Shown here: positions 23,770-37,729 of the stretch, piece by piece
How positions within the stretch are numbered: position 1 is the stretch's first letter
How the letters are laid out: each line of letters starts with the position of its first letter
Assembly: GCA_000697475.1 (NCBI GenBank)
Contig: JNEU01000891.1
Location: 1-64,000 of the forward strand
From: Lichtheimia corymbifera B2541
Lineage: Eukaryota > Mucoromycota > Mucoromycetes > Mucorales > Lichtheimiaceae
Length of the DNA: 64,000 nucleotides
Direction: 5' to 3'
Made by a program: the position numbers and the translations under genes
Notes under the pieces: generated by a model
What the model saw: the letters and a program-made list of their open reading frames with translations, nothing else
What the model was told of the DNA's origin: nothing
Databases searched by the model: none

Positions 23770-26085
23770 CTAAGCACTATTCTTGGGGAAGTTGAATATT
23801 TCTACACCTTCAACGCCTTCAACAGGGAATCCAAACATTTGACCATAGAACCAAAGCTCCAATTCGACGGTGCGTTTGATGTTCTCAGCACGGCGGAATC
23901 CTGTGATTTATACCGGATCAGTATATTTCTGAATCCATCCCCCTCCCACCTTGACATCATCACATACCATGACCTTCGCCTTGATACAAAACATAGCTCA
24001 CAGGAACATTTTGCTTTTTTAGAGCATCCACCATCACTTCGGATTGAGAAGGAGGAACAATCTTATCGTCGGCACCTTGGAAAAAGATAACAGGACACTT
24101 GATCAAGTCTGCTGAGAAGAGAGGCGAGCTGAAACACCCACGTGCGTGTCAGTAACGAGAGTTTTTCCCTGACCCCTTCTTTCATCTCATTCTTACCGCT
24201 CTTTGTAAATGTCCTCGTCTTCGGGGTATTTGCCAATCAATTCATCTAGTAGTATAGCCGTGTTAATATCGTTGCAAATGGGCAAATAGACTAAGCTTCC
24301 TTACCAGGATAACGGGATTCAAACTTGTGCGTCTCCTTGGCAAGCAAAGTGATATCTGAGACGCCATATTTGCAGCATGCAGCCTTGAATACATCTCGGA
24401 AAGCAATCGATGCGCTAGATTCCATATATATATATGTGTGTGTGAATTGGATGTATAAGAGAAAACAATATTCATGTGATGATGATGCACTTACAGCGTT
24501 GTATAACCACCAGCACTTCCACCTACGATGGTGAGCTTTTCTCCATCGACCCATCCTTGCTTGACCAGGTACAAGGCAGCGTTACAGCAATCATTGACGT
24601 CGACAATACCCCATTTCTTCTTGAGCCGGTTGCGGTAGGCACGTCCGTAGCCAGTGCTTCCTCCATAGTTGACATCAACAATAGCAAAACCACGTGTTGT
24701 CCAATATTGAATGCTGCGGTTATAAGCACGAGTGGTTTCTGAAGTAGGGCCGCCATGCGAGAGCACACGTAATGGTGGTTTTTCGCCAGTGGGACCTTGA
24801 TAGCGTGGATTTCTTGGTGGATAATAGTAGGCAAAGGCTGTTAAACCATCTTCAGTGGGGAACTCGATTTCTTGGCCACATGATACATATTCACGATCAA
24901 GAGCGGGTGCCTTTGGCTCACGAAGGATTGTACGAGTGGATGTTTCACAATCAAAAGCGACTAGTTCACAAGGAGCTTGATCCGATGTAGCATTGAATAC
25001 GAGCACACCATGCTGACCATTGGCATAGCTGGTTACGTAATCAAAGTCGACATAGTCATTCAGAGCTTCAATGTTGGTCATGGTTTGCTTGTCAACTTCA
25101 ATGATAGCCAAATGATCCTTGTTCATGCAGATAACCTTGTTTGCGTCCCAAGCTGCTGGTCTGTACCACGCCATATTCAATGCCCAACAAGCACCTGCGA
25201 ATTCTTGTTCCAGAGGACTCGGCAACAAAAGCTTGACCTGGTTGTCATGGTAGCGATACAAATTCCAGAATCCAGAACGATCCGATGCAAAATACAATGT
25301 CCCATCCAATCCAAATTCGGGTTGCTGCATAAGATGTAACACACGGTTAAATATAAACACACAGCCCCTCGACCTATACACACACACACACATACCACCA
25401 CGCTCTCATCATTGGCTGCAATACAAGTTGAGGATTTCAAGCTGGAACCAGCAAAGTCGGCAAGGTACAACATGGTAAAGTCCCAAGGCATATTGCTGTG
25501 ATTATAGGTGATGTAGGCAATACGGGATCCGAATAGACGAGGAGAAGTATAAAAGTCATTTCCTTCAGCCAATACATGCACTGCGCCATCCTTGAGGCTC
25601 ACGGACACCAATCGATTCACCACATCCTTGGGTTGCTCATTCTCAAAATGCTCTTCCTCCACACACACGACATAGTGACCATCGTCATCGATACGCATAT
25701 CGCCATATCGCTTCAAGCTGCCAGTGTCAGGTGTCAATGGCTTGATATCAACATTGTCTCCTCCTCCGTTGGTGAGATTGGCCGTATACAAACGACCGTC
25801 GTTATTGTTTGAAAACACCACAAGGCCATTCTTGACAGTAAAGCTACCACCACCATATTCGTGTACACGCGTACGACAATTGAACTCGAGAGGAAGTAAT
25901 GGCGTGGGTTGAGCATTGCCAGGTGCACGATAAAAGATCTGACCACGGCCTTGTTCAGCAGGAACGACTTCACACCAATAGACAACCTGCCGATCGACGA
26001 CGATATCTGCTGCTGAAATGCCACCTGACAATGAGTCTCCACTGACGGGGGAGGGCCATGAACCGAAGGGCTTAATTTCGACCAT
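23770..26085 (-). CDS. S9-family serine peptidase (acylaminoacyl / dipeptidyl peptidase-like)
   Basis: Cytosolic alpha/beta-hydrolase peptidase with an N-terminal propeller. Exons are 26085-25396, 25324-24495, 24414-24305, 24245-24197, 24128-23968 and 23900-23770, giving 656 residues. The N-terminal 380 residues contain WD/beta-propeller-like repeats (RVHEYGGGSF, GTLYFASDRSGFWNLY). The catalytic domain shows the HGGPTSE oxyanion segment, nucleophile serine in GGSAGGY, aspartate in QGADDKIVPP and histidine in GEGHGF. No signal peptide is seen when the start is placed at MVEIKPFGSW (26085). The frame continues upstream into a hydrophobic stretch, which I do not include. The layout matches the S9C group. 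A CA microsatellite marks the first intron. Confidence 0.92.
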
Positions 26086-26913
26086 GTTCAAGAAGTACAA
26101 GTGAAAGAGAGAAAATGGACACGCGTTCTCATGGTGGCACACACTGCTGAATGTAAATTGTACATAGACATGATTGTGTGTGTTAGGTTACATACAACAG
26201 AGAAGGGCTGAGCGAGGTACGTACGTAGTATAGGATGTTCTCTTACAGGATAGGTTTCTGGAAGGATTAAGGAGTATGCAACCAAAAGCAAGCCGTGTGA
26301 CATATCCCTTCTTTAGTGCATATAGACACGGACCCTGACATCTTGTTGATATTTGTACAAAGAACCACCACCACCACCAGAGAGCATCATATTATAGATC
26401 AATATCTTCCTCCTTTCTTTTCATTACTTTATCATTCCAATGTATACTTTTATGTAGCCGTTTTAATCTTCAACAAAGACGCATTTCTTTATGATGTAAA
26501 CAAGTTGTAATGTTATAAGCAGCATGGGAAAGAATCCGGCATCAAAGATGAGAAATTGTCCTTTTCGGGTAAAGAACTGCAAAACAAAGGGAGCTGCAGC
26601 TGTGATGATGCTGCTGATGCTGCTGCTTCTAAATGCCAAGAACGGGGTAACAAGAAACGAGCGGTGCGACAAGAAGAGATACAAGGGGAACGAAGGGGTC
26701 CATCAATCCAATCTTTGTTCATTTTCTCTCTCTCTTTCTTTCTCTCTTTCCTTGTTTCTCTTTCTTCTCCTTCTTTCACACACTTTTTTTTTTACTTTTT
26801 TTACTCATACAAACACCAACAATAATTGTCCTCATAAAGTAAAACGGACGCATCTATATATACACACATATCTTCACAGCGTCGAATGATCCCCAGGGCG
26901 TGTTTAATTCAGC
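26086..26913. promoter_or_regulatory. Divergent intergenic region
   Basis: 828 bp between the S9 peptidase and the Usp-domain gene. It contains a pyrimidine tract of about 75 bases of mainly tct/ttc (26721-26795), consistent with a fungal core promoter leader of the plus-strand gene. No gene supported. Confidence 0.4.
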
Positions 26914-28243
26914 ATGACATTGTGCGGAAATGAGAGCATGATATCCTCTTCTTGTGCTTCAGAAGAAGATGCACAATCTAATAGCAGCAGCTTGTTATCC
27001 CCCATCGATTCGCGTTATTCTCGTCTTTCTTTTCAATCAGCCGATAAACGCCCATATCGCCACAGGGTTTCATTCGATATGCTATCACATCAACCTTTCA
27101 TTTCATTCACTCTACGTACTGCGAATGAAGGCTACCAACCAAAATCATCCTCACGTCTCTTTATGGTCACTATTGATGATCCCAGTCATTTGGACGATGG
27201 CACAACCACCAAATTGATACGTTATGTCATGGTACATATATACACACATGATGCCGGTTGCAAATGGTACTCACCCATAACATATTCTTTTAGGATCTTG
27301 TGGATGACGGAGATGAGGTGGTGATCGTGGGCATGCAATATAATAGCCTTGTTGGTGGTACGTCGTCAACAACATCAAAGTCTGCTGGTGGTAATAATAG
27401 CACTACAAGGCCCATGCTCAGGAAGCAAGCATCATTTTCTTCCCTTTCAGATACACCCACTCCTAAGCAAACGGCAACACGACTTTTAGGTTTAGCGCTA
27501 GATGCTCAACATGAAGACAAGGTATTTTCTCTACCCGCTCTGGTTTTCTACCTCTCCTCACATACCCATTTTTAAAAAATCCTCCGTGTTAGATCAGCAT
27601 CACAGTTGAACTGGCTCTTGTAAAACCAGATCAAGCGTTAAAGTCAATGGTACGTTTTCACTCAGATTTGGGATGGAAGGAAAGGGGTGGATGTCAGCAT
27701 GATGTAGCGTCACTCACGAGTTTTCCTACACAAGCACAGATCCAATTGTATGAACCTAGCATGTTGATTGTGGGATATCGGAAACGTGCAAGGAAAGCAA
27801 TGTTGCTAGGCAACGGTAGCACAACACAGGCGATCATGAACCAAAGTTTGAAACATACGACAACCAACACCACAGTCGTTTTTGTACAATGTCAATCGGA
27901 AGAGCATAGCATACATCACCCAGCAACATCCTCAGCTACAACATCCAACGTGCGTGGTCATAGGCGGACAATCACAGCTTTATCAAGCCCTTTACCTGAC
28001 AAAGGATCCAACGACACCAACTTTCCTATCGCCAGCATGAGTCAAATCGAACTTGGATCATCCTCCTCTTCAGCAGCATCCGACAGCCATTATCATCAAC
28101 CAGTAACACCATCATCTAACACAGCTACTGCTACTACTACTACTACTACTACTATGCCTATACGACCCGCTAGCTTAGTCTCCACGACCAGCACTGGATT
28201 GGCTGCTCAATTTAGGAAAACGCTTGGCTTGTGGAAACGATAG
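26914..28243 (+). CDS. Universal-stress-protein (UspA) domain protein
   Basis: Four exons, 26914-27231, 27294-27521, 27593-27649 and 27740-28243, encode 368 residues. The pieces that join read as one nucleotide-binding Usp fold: RVSFDML, RLFMVTIDDPSH, YVMDLVDDGDEVVIVGMQY, ITVELALVKPDQALKSMI, YEPSMLIVGYRKR and TTVVFVQCQ. The Usp core is split by a Ser/Thr/Gly-rich insert (about residues 120-165), and the C-terminal third is a low-complexity Ser/Thr tail with an ACT microsatellite (28133-28155). Such embellished Usp proteins are common in fungi and their roles are unclear. Confidence in the fold is moderate because the classic ATP-loop glycine motif is degenerate. Confidence 0.75.
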
Positions 28244-29673
28244 ACTCGATACAATATAACCACGCACACTCACACACGCACCATTTTTCCCATACCTAAT
28301 AGTACCATCACGTCTTCATCTTCATCGTCACCATTAAAAAAGAAACACAATAATACATGAATGAATACACGCATCGCATGCTGCAAAAATTCACCTCCTC
28401 CGACCATTTGCTGCATAAGGTGCCACAATATACAAATAGATCTTGCATCTAGTTGGCATGTACAACACACAATCTGACATCCAAGTGGACTTTGAGACCA
28501 CAACAAATAACGTATCACTCAAGTTCAATGCAATTGGATGCACCCATGCAAGCTTGTTGTTGCGAGTAGTGGTGGCGTCAATTTATAGTGCCAAGACAAA
28601 TCCAATCAATGCAATCATCAATGTGCAGCACCAGGGAGAGGGGTATAGCACTTCATTGACCCACTACCACCACTATCGACAAGCACGTCATTACCATGAT
28701 CTCCTTTTTCTGGCTGAGAGTTAAAGTCCTCATCATCATCCAACAGCTGCTGCTGGCTACATGCAACACCAAGAACTTTATCGCTTTGGAAAAGCACAGA
28801 GATTACCGCATTCTTCTTCTTGCCCAATCGAATAGAATAGTGCATACACATGGCATCTCGTTTTAAAAAGTGGGTTCCTTCCGGTCACGATCTTGCTTTT
28901 TTGTATAATATCCCGGAATCATCGATTTTGGTAACAGCGACATGTAGTAGTTGCATTCATACCCTGGCCTGTTTCAGTATCTGGCATACTTGGTCATACA
29001 TAGGGTGGATGACATAGGAATCCAACAAGCAGCAAACATGTTCCGATAGGGTGGAGAAAGGGTAATCTTGCTCTCAGGTGACTTTTTTCCATCCAAAGGC
29101 ATCACAGCTTCATTGTTTTCAACAAATATTAAAAGGACCCTTAGGTCATGTTTGATAGGGATTTTGGGGGAGAATGGCGGTGGTGGAAGAATGGGATCAA
29201 TGTAGGACAAAGATTACTTCATTGTTGTGCATGTAAGCCCTAACTCCTTTTTTTTGAGCAATTGTCAATAATAATCATGCGATGTTGTGCTGGAATTGAC
29301 AATTACCCATCGACACACCGTATTTCATATATGCACGTCACCATTTACAATGGTTGGCCCTGAAAGCTGAAAGCGTGGTCTGTGGTCTAACCTTGACTCT
29401 CGGCGGCCAATTAACAAACATACTCGAAGCGATCCACGCATCAATGCAACTAAGTTCCCTTTGCCTTTTTTTGTACGTTCCTCCTCCTGTTCTTGGTTTT
29501 CATATCCCATAAGCGGTGATTTCATGATTTACGCTTGTCAGCCACTTGTTGTCTTTTTCCCCACCCCCACCTCCTTTTTATTTTTCGCTTAAAGCATATA
29601 TAAAGGCGGGTCACCAGGCTTAAGAGCTCGAATTGCTCTCTTTGAACCAATCCACTTTAACACAAAAGACATC
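28244..29673. other. Intergenic region upstream of the sulfate permease
   Basis: 1.4 kb without a supported gene. Short frames at 28270-28851 lack conserved features. The last 100 bases hold the SulP core promoter. Confidence 0.5.
29595..29602 (+). promoter_or_regulatory. TATA box of the sulfate permease gene
   Basis: A tatataaa element in the context agcatatataaaggcggg, about 75 bp before the ATG at 29674. Confidence 0.5.
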
Positions 29674-32404
29674 ATGAGCACAGCTCCTGTCGTTCTCGAT
29701 TATGAGCGTGTTACACTACGTGATCGCACAGACAAGTTCAAGCATAACCTACCCTCGCATGTACGACATTACATTTGCAGCTTCTTTCCCATTTTTCAAT
29801 GGATCACCCGATACAACACAGCTGTAAGCAAAATATCACACACACACACATTTTACACCATGACAATTTGCTAACGCGAGCAATGATGTCTCTCTTTCTC
29901 TTTAGTGGATGACTCAGGATGCAATTGCAGGGATGACAGTAGGAATGATGTTTGTTCCTCAAGGGATTGCCTATGCAAAGATTGCCAACCTGGATCCTCA
30001 GTATGGTTTATAGTACGTATCCAAATTCCGACATTTTTATTTGCATTCCTATGATGATGCTGATGCCTACGTTTGTTTGATGATACAGTGCCTCCTTTGC
30101 TGGCTCATGTTTATACTGTGTATTTGGTACATCCAAAGACATTAGCATTGGTCCAATCAGTAAGTCACCCCTCTTTTCATTTTTATCTTCCACATATTTA
30201 CTCACATGACATATTCCAGCTGTTGTTTCTATGTTGGTGGGACATGCAATTACAAATGTCACTACAGCGCATCCCGATATCAGCGGGCCTGAAGTAGGTG
30301 CCTACCTGTGTGTGATTACTGGCCTTATTACAATCCTCCTTGGGATGGTACGATTGGGTATCCTTGTTGATTTCATACCAGGTATATATACCTACTATTT
30401 TCATTGTTGCATGAATTCATGGATTACTTACGTCATTCATCGTGTAACTAGGACCTGCCATTGCTGGCTATATGACTGGATCAGCAATCACGATCAGCTT
30501 GGGACAATGGGGCAAACTTGTGGGAATGAAACTTAACACGCATCAAGCACCCTATCTTGTCGTTGGTGATTTTCTTTCTAATCTATCTGGGATTGGCATT
30601 GACGTTGCATTTGGCGTACCGAGCCTCATTGCGCTGTATGTGATAAAAATCTCATGTAGCAAGTTGGGAGCAAGATATCCAAAGTACAAGCAACCACTCT
30701 TTTACCTCGGAATCATGCGTAGTGCTGTGGTGCTGATTATTGGCACATTCATCTCATTTTTGGCCAACATGAACAAGAGCGAAAGCCCATTCAAGATTCT
30801 CAAGGATGTGCCTGCAGGCTTTGATGCCATTGGTGTACCTCGCATGAATATGAATATCTTTGGAGAAATCATGGATGTCTTGCCATCTATCATCATCATC
30901 ATGGTCCTTGAACATGTCTCTGTTGCCAAATCATTCGGCCGTATCAGTGATTATGTCATTGATCCCAATCAAGAAATCCTTGCCATTGGTGTTACAAACC
31001 TTGCAGGTGCCTTCTTTGGGTAAGTGAATTAAAACAATCAACATGGCAGTGGAGTGCGTGTGGCTAATGATGATGATGCTATTATTTAGTGGTTACCCTG
31101 GCACAGGTGCCTTTAGTCGCACTGCCATCATGTCCCGCTCAGGCGCCAAGACACCTCTCTCCAGTGCATTTTCAGCCATAGTCATCGTACTTGCCTTGTA
31201 TATCCTGACGCCCGCCTTTTACTACATTCCAAGTGCTCTTTTGGCTGCTGTCGTCATTCATGCCGTCACCGATCTTGTTTCTGGCCCAAAGTATGTCAAG
31301 GAATTACTCAACACAAGCAAGCTCGAATTCCTTGTATTCGCTTCTGCCGTCCTCATTACCTTTTTTGACGGAGTTGAAAACGGCATCTATGTCGCATTGG
31401 CATTATCACTCTTTATTGTCATGATCAACCTTGCTCGTCCAAAAATCGCTGTGCTTACACGATCACCTCTTGAAAGCACTTGCAATAACGATCCCAAGAT
31501 GAACTCGGTCACAACACCTGTCTTTGGTGGTTCGCAACATTACGTGTATGTCGATGAGAAGGATCCACACTTTCAAAAGCATACAGAACCTATGCCACCC
31601 GGCATTGTTGTATTACGGCTAAGCAGCGCACTGTTATATCCAAATGCGGGACATGTCAATGAAACGATTGTCAGCACAGCAAAGGCACGCACACGCAAAG
31701 CCATGGTGTTATCAGCTGACGGCAGCGAAGTTAGTGCTGCGCAACAAGACAAAAACCTCATGTGGAATCAGCCTCGGGATACAGCCGATCGCAGCTACCT
31801 ACCGGTACTTGAAGCTGTGGTTTTGGATTGTACAGCTGTCAATCGAATCGATACCACTGGATTACAAGCACTTTGCAATGCACGTGAGCTCCTTGATCGC
31901 TATGCAGGCCATGCTGTCGAGTGGCATTTTACAGGCCTTGTCTCCAAACAAGTGCGCAATGACTTGATCTTGTATGGTTTTGGTTCTTTGGCAAACGATG
32001 ACTTGACCCTTTACGATTCTTCAAGCGTTTCGCGCTCCACCACGCTCAAGAATGATGACGAGGAGGCTGCTATAGCTATAGACAGCGAAAAAATACAGCA
32101 GGTGATGTCGACTACAGGTGATGCGGACAACGAGCCCACTATCATGCGATACAACAAGCAACATGATCAAGACGAGGAAAGCAAAGGAGGCGATCATGTT
32201 GACATGGCTGATATTGTCCATCCTTATTACATGGAAGACGACCACAAGTTTTCGCAAGTGATTGTTGATCCACATCAAAATTTGCCACGCGATCGTATGC
32301 CATGCTTCCATTGGGATATTGACTCGGCGGTTCGTTCTATATGCGATCGATGGTCTTCTCGTCCTCGTACACCCATGATGCAAAATGTCACTACCACACC
32401 TTGA
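29674..32404 (+). CDS. SulP-family sulfate permease with STAS domain
   Basis: Plasma-membrane sulfate/proton symporter of the fungal Sul1/SutB kind. Exons are 29674-29823, 29906-30012, 30089-30159, 30220-30381, 30452-31019 and 31090-32404, giving 790 residues. Seen in order: a short cytosolic N-terminus, the SulP signature AGMTVGMMFVPQGIAYAKIA, multiple membrane segments up to about residue 470, and a C-terminal STAS domain with VVLDCTAVNRIDTTGLQALC. The region between (31490-31790) is a hydrophilic STAS insert. The tail is acidic and His-rich. The mRNA leader is short (TATA about 75 bp upstream). Met22, which removes the PAP by-product of sulfate assimilation, lies 8 kb downstream on the same strand. 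Confidence 0.94.
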
Positions 32405-32948
32405 TTTTTGTTCTCTACAACATACCCCACCATTATTGTACTGTAATTTGTTGTTGTTGTCTCGATCAGCAGCTGTGCTGTGATTCTTGACACATATTAT
32501 TGTATAGGATATTATATAAACAAACTCACATACGCTGGTCGTAATCATTTACATATGTATCATGTCGTTAAAACAAGGAGAGCTTTGCTACAAGGAGGCT
32601 CATGCAAAGAGGGAAAGGGGTTGTCATGCCTATGCACCTCTTTTGGAAAGTAGCAGTAAGCTTTTACAAAAGGAGTGCTTCATGCTGTATGTAGATTACT
32701 GCGCATACGTTTTTGCTCTCTACAACGGCATCTTAGATGTGTGAGTGTGAGTGAGTGTGTGTGTGTGTGACCCAGGCAACTTCCGCTTATCAAGTATGGT
32801 TACTACGCCACAAGGTTTTCTTCTTTTCGGCTGTGTGCCACCTAATACTCATTAAGGCTAGTGCAACCTCCCGAATATAAATTGTGATTCAACCATCCAA
32901 CATGGCAGATCAACTTTTTTCTTTTACACATACATCTTTTCAACCATC
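32405..32948. promoter_or_regulatory. Intergenic region before the small surface protein
   Basis: 544 bp. A GTGAGT/GT microsatellite lies at 32741-32768, and a TATA-like aatataaat at 32874-32882 is about 70 bp upstream of the next ATG. No gene supported. Confidence 0.4.
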
Positions 32949-33368
32949 ATGAAGGCCGTTACATTCCTTGCTTTGCTTGCTCCTGCTGCTCTCGTCTTGG
33001 CTCAAGATAGTAAGCACGCATAAACCTATTAGGATCCATAGCACAATACTTACGTTAAATTTTTGTCTTATGCAGTTCCTACCGATCTCCCCAGCGGTAT
33101 TCCCACTGAGATTCCTTCCATGTCCCCTGAAGATATCAGCAGCCTCCAGAGCTACTATTCTGAGCACTCTAGCGAGCTCTCCGACTGGGCCAACTCTGCC
33201 ATGAGTGCTTTGCCTTCTGATGTCCGTGAAAGCGTCAGCAGTGCTGTTGCTGAAGCTACCAACGCTGTTGCTGGTAAGGGTGGCGAGAGCGCTGCCACCA
33301 AGGCTACCGTTGGCGTTGCTGTTGCTGGTTCCGTCTTCCTTGCTGCTGTCGCTGGCATGTTTGTGTAA
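32949..33368 (+). CDS. Small secreted, probably GPI-anchored surface protein
   Basis: Two exons, 32949-33009 and 33076-33368, encode 117 residues. A signal peptide (MKAVTFLALLAPAALVLAQ) is followed by a Pro/Ser-rich segment with short PTD/PSG-type repeats, an acidic helical stretch and a C-terminus of small residues plus a hydrophobic tail (ATVGVAVAGSVFLAAVAGMF), the pattern of a GPI-anchor signal. Codon choice is biased as in SSB1, which suggests high expression. No catalytic domain is visible; a cell-wall or cell-surface role is inferred. The family is not recognised. Confidence 0.75.
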
Positions 33369-36300
33369 ATTAGCTCTTTCTCAAGACCAACACAACCTAC
33401 CATTTCCTCTTTGTATACACCTTTAGTCGTAATAAATCCATTATATACATAGCAAGTTGATCACGAAACTTGACTTTATGTTACACAATGACTCGTAGTC
33501 CTATTTTGGCCATGACCGAGACTCCACTGTCGCTTTCATCCATATCCCCTTCATACTTGTGAAACAGCATTGTGTAATGTGTCTCCTTTCTAAAAGCCTG
33601 AAAGATACATACAAGTAGCACTTGCTCGCATCGGACGTTTCATGTGCTGCAATATGTGGCTATATCATCGATACCAAAAAGTCACTCCAACAACATCCAC
33701 GTGAGAAAAAGGTGTGTGCATGTAGAAAACTAAGTACGTCCGATGCTGCATGTCGTTTGTTTATCAATGTTGTTTATCACGAATGAGCCTACATCATTCA
33801 ACCATCATAATGTATGGTGATAAATGCAAATTATTGTCGTTGCACATTGCTATTAGGCATCAGCATCTCATCATTGCGATGGCACTAATGATATTTGTAA
33901 GTGAATAAGGATGATAGCATGCGGCCGGGACACTGGGTAAGTTCATCAAAGCATGCAGTGTGGCTGTCACGACCTCTTTCCTGGAATAGTTTAGCACAAT
34001 AAGGATGTAATTAAAAATAGGATCGACATGACGGAAGATCGCCTTTGGCTTGGGGAGTCTCATCTACGATTCTGGCTCATTATAGCAAACTCAAATCATG
34101 TGCTATCTTCCCCGTTCCTGAAATTCTTGGTCTTCTGCCTGCCTCATTGACCTTATTTCGCCATCTTTATAACCTCATTGTGCTGTATCATGGTTTACAT
34201 TCACCCATCACCGATAACAACGACGACGCTTGGTTACTTAAAGTTCCATCATTGGCCATAACGAGACAGCTTGGGCACCTTTATCAAGAAGATATAATGG
34301 CTCTTGCTGCTTTTCATATTGTCGATCTTTAAAATAGGATGACCGGCATTATCCTTTATTTGGCGTGATGCAATTTATGTATTATTTGGCGCATCCGGTA
34401 CATCATGGTATTGGGACTTTTGTTCTGTATGTAGCATCTTGTTGTATCATGGACTCAGTTATTCAACGATACACTTTAGGGAATAGTATGATAAGAATCT
34501 CATTGCACAGCATACACGCATACCAGCTGCCATAACGAATAGTGCGGGAATGTATTGTGGGTGGCGAGGCGCCCATCACATATTACACACGTATCTTTTA
34601 ATTGCTTGCATATAACAACAGACGTCCAAGGTTTGTGAGAGGATCATTTATTGCATCCCTGTTGTCTGGAGACAGTCTTTGGATTCATTTTTAGCTTTTA
34701 TTGTCTATGCCATCCATTGCGTGATGTCGCGCGCTTATATTGCCTGCCAAATTTTTTTTGGAGACCCGCCCACATTGTTTCAGAAAGAAGGAGTGCATCT
34801 GCATTGTTCGCTTTCATTCTCCTCTTTCGACTTTTTACCTTGTCACAATGGTCCTCACACGCTCTCAATTTAAGCACTCGTTGGATTCCTTGTATTGTTC
34901 AAGCTAATGTGGCCGTTCGATTGCTCGACGTCATTCTGTGCTTCGACATTACGGCACCAACAAAACAGGGGGAATACTGCTTGCTCTACAGCTGCTTGAC
35001 AACCAGGTCAAATGCTTCACTACACTTACACCATGCTTTATATTGAATCTGACCGTGTTTATTATTCTAACAGACAACCAAGGTGCACTATGGTATGGCA
35101 TTTAATTACGATAACGACTACTTGCTTTAATGCGATCTGACGCGTTGTATTATAGAAGAGTCGAGGTTGCCATGGAGAAAAATGATCTGTCCACCACGGT
35201 TCATGATACTGGTACGTGTTATGACTACGCGTCCTTTCACGTTGCTGATTTACATATGTCCTTAGATGATGGGTGCATGGTGAGGACACTACGACGGGCT
35301 GAAGTGTGGATTGGATGCTCATGGAGGGTAAGTAAACCGTAAATCCATTCCTGTACCTTTCAATTCAACTTGCAGTGTCTTTGTAGTAATTGGCATCTAA
35401 GAAGGATCTGATGGAGGTGCAGTGGACATCGAATCTCAAAACAATGAACGCTCTTATCACGGTCATGTCGGGCTAAACGTACAAGAAGATAGGCTACCTT
35501 ATTCCTTCGTTCCATCGTCATCACCGAATCCGATACAGCTTTCCATACTGCGAGCGAGCGACTCACTCTCATCAACTTCGATAATGATTTTGCTGCACCC
35601 GAACACTACGCACCAATATGGATATTCTTGGGATCCAAGGTTGAGGATATTGCGACAAATCAATCGTCAGAAAGGCTAGTGCAGTATATTACATCCGTGT
35701 TGGCCTACAGCGATTTGAGAGGTGGATGCAGCAACCTGAAGACATTACAACATTTGGAATCTGGTTTGGGCCATTGCCTTATATTCCATCTCGATTTACG
35801 AGTGCTCCTTTGGCAATTATGCATCTCAGGGCCTTCCCGACTGCCAACCAAATGCCGACGACAAGGATAAATTGAATTGCTCGGTTGTTGTCGCTATAAC
35901 GGCTTGGAAATCTAGATGATAGCAATGATGGATGGTCATAAAACTAGTTGTTGTATCATAGCGAATAAAGGTTTCAGTAGTTGCTTTTATTAAGGTCTAT
36001 AGGCTATAATAAACGATGATCGATTTATATAATCCAGTTATGTCACGCATACGTCTCCAGATGGACCCTTTTGGATACACCAAGCTTGCAATACAATTTC
36101 AGTGTCAACGAACAGATCTCTAAAATGAACCAGGGGGAGGCCTGGAGTGTGGACGATAAAGCAGCAGATGACTAAATCTACTACCATGCTATACTTTTGC
36201 ATATTCCGGGAATTTACATACATCGCTTTGCCTCCTTCATAATGAAGTTTTCAAGTGGGCGGGTTATCTCTTAGGGTAAGATGATGACACTGATCGACAC

Positions 36301-37339
36301 TTTTTGTGTTACAGTAAACTCTATGCAACCCGTGATGCTTGCCTTACATCCAATAATGATGGCTGTTGGGCTATGTAGTGGTCAGTGACATGAAGTATAT
36401 AGCACGAGCAAAAAGGGGATACTTCAAACGATGAGAGAGCAGTTACCCCTATTGCACACTTGGGTAAGGGCACTATTACAAAGGTAAACGGTTGTATTAT
36501 CGTATTCGCTTTCTAGTTGTTGTCGTCGTTGTGACACAATATACACGTACACTACTCCTTACGGATTAGATCACGCAGTCAATGTCATTGGTCTCCTGCT
36601 ATGCGAGCAACAGGGTGGATCACTTTGTCGTGCAGCAGCAAAAATAAACTTTTGTTGTTACTTTATATGAAAAATTCAATGGGATGGTTTCAGTATAGGT
36701 TGGCGAATAGGGGGGAAATGGGACGTGGAGACAATGGGGTTCAAGTGAAAAATGCAATGTCCGCACATTATGCTGGGAGGAGGAGTCTTTATTATGAATG
36801 CGAGCTGACACCTGACTATTTCCAAAGGCAGTAGATGGTCAGAGGGTTTGCCACTTACATAGGCCAACCAAGAACACACAACAAATAAATGAACATTACG
36901 AGAGCATACGATATCGTCTGTGCTGCATGTGTGGTGGCACCATAATATAATACAACTCCATGATGATGTATATAGATCCTTTGAAGGTGTAAATCAAGGC
37001 GTAATAGGATATGTTTTGTTTATCGGAAGTGGCACTTTTAAAATGTAAAGGTTGGGGTGTTTCTCATTAATGATTCATGCAGCATCAGCGGGTATCTTGT
37101 TCTATTGAGACGAGTCCCTTCTTTTATTATTATTATTACTAGCAGAGAGTAGTGGACACTGTATTGAGGATAAGAAAGGGAGAGGCACACAGAGAGAGAG
37201 AGAGAGAGCTACACACAATACATGTGGCTGGGAAAGAAGGAGGTTGGGGGATGATGCTTCACTGCAGCAGTATAAAACACCCTTGGTCAAACTCAGGAAT
37301 TCCGTGTGATGCACTTTTCTTTTTCAGCTACCAGAAGTT
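33369..37339. other. Long gene-poor region
   Basis: About 4 kb with no intact gene. It includes a probable decayed gene at about 34640-35880 (listed separately), an isolated open frame of 95 codons at 34045-34332 and an AG microsatellite at 37190-37208. The remaining sequence is AT-rich and featureless to me. Confidence 0.5.
34640..35880 (+). pseudogene. Probable decayed protein gene, family unknown
   Basis: Protein-like segments appear in different frames. Around 35510-35660 one frame reads TESDTAFHTASERLTLINF and continues DNDFAAPEHYAPIWIFLGSK. Around 35650-35870 a second frame reads RKASAVYYIRVGLQRFERW and continues MQQPEDITTFGIWFGP before a stop. The frame change near 35640 is not bridged by convincing splice sites, and stops interrupt the segments upstream. 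I read this as a gene that has lost function, but unusual introns cannot be excluded. I do not recognise the family. Confidence 0.35.
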
Positions 37340-37697
37340 ATGCAGTTTGCCCCGTTCCCCATAATGACTTCAGTCAATCGACCTACCACCTATTCAAGAA
37401 ACCTCCCGAGAAACCGCCGTGGTTCACTTCACTCTCTTGATGGCTTGCAGTCATCTCTCCCTCGCAAGAACTTGGAGTCAATGTCACGATCAGAACTCTT
37501 GGAAGCAAAGGAACGACATGAGCGTATGCTCCGCCACAGGTATGTTGCTCTGCACCACTTTGAAGTGAAGTAGTATTGACCCTATCTCTTGTTTCATAGG
37601 TCGGTGGTGCATACACTTCCAGACAAAGGAGCCAAGATCAAACAAAGTATTCGCCAAATCGACTTTTTGCTCAATACCGATACTATGGATATGGATG

Positions 37698-37729
<32 letters not shown>

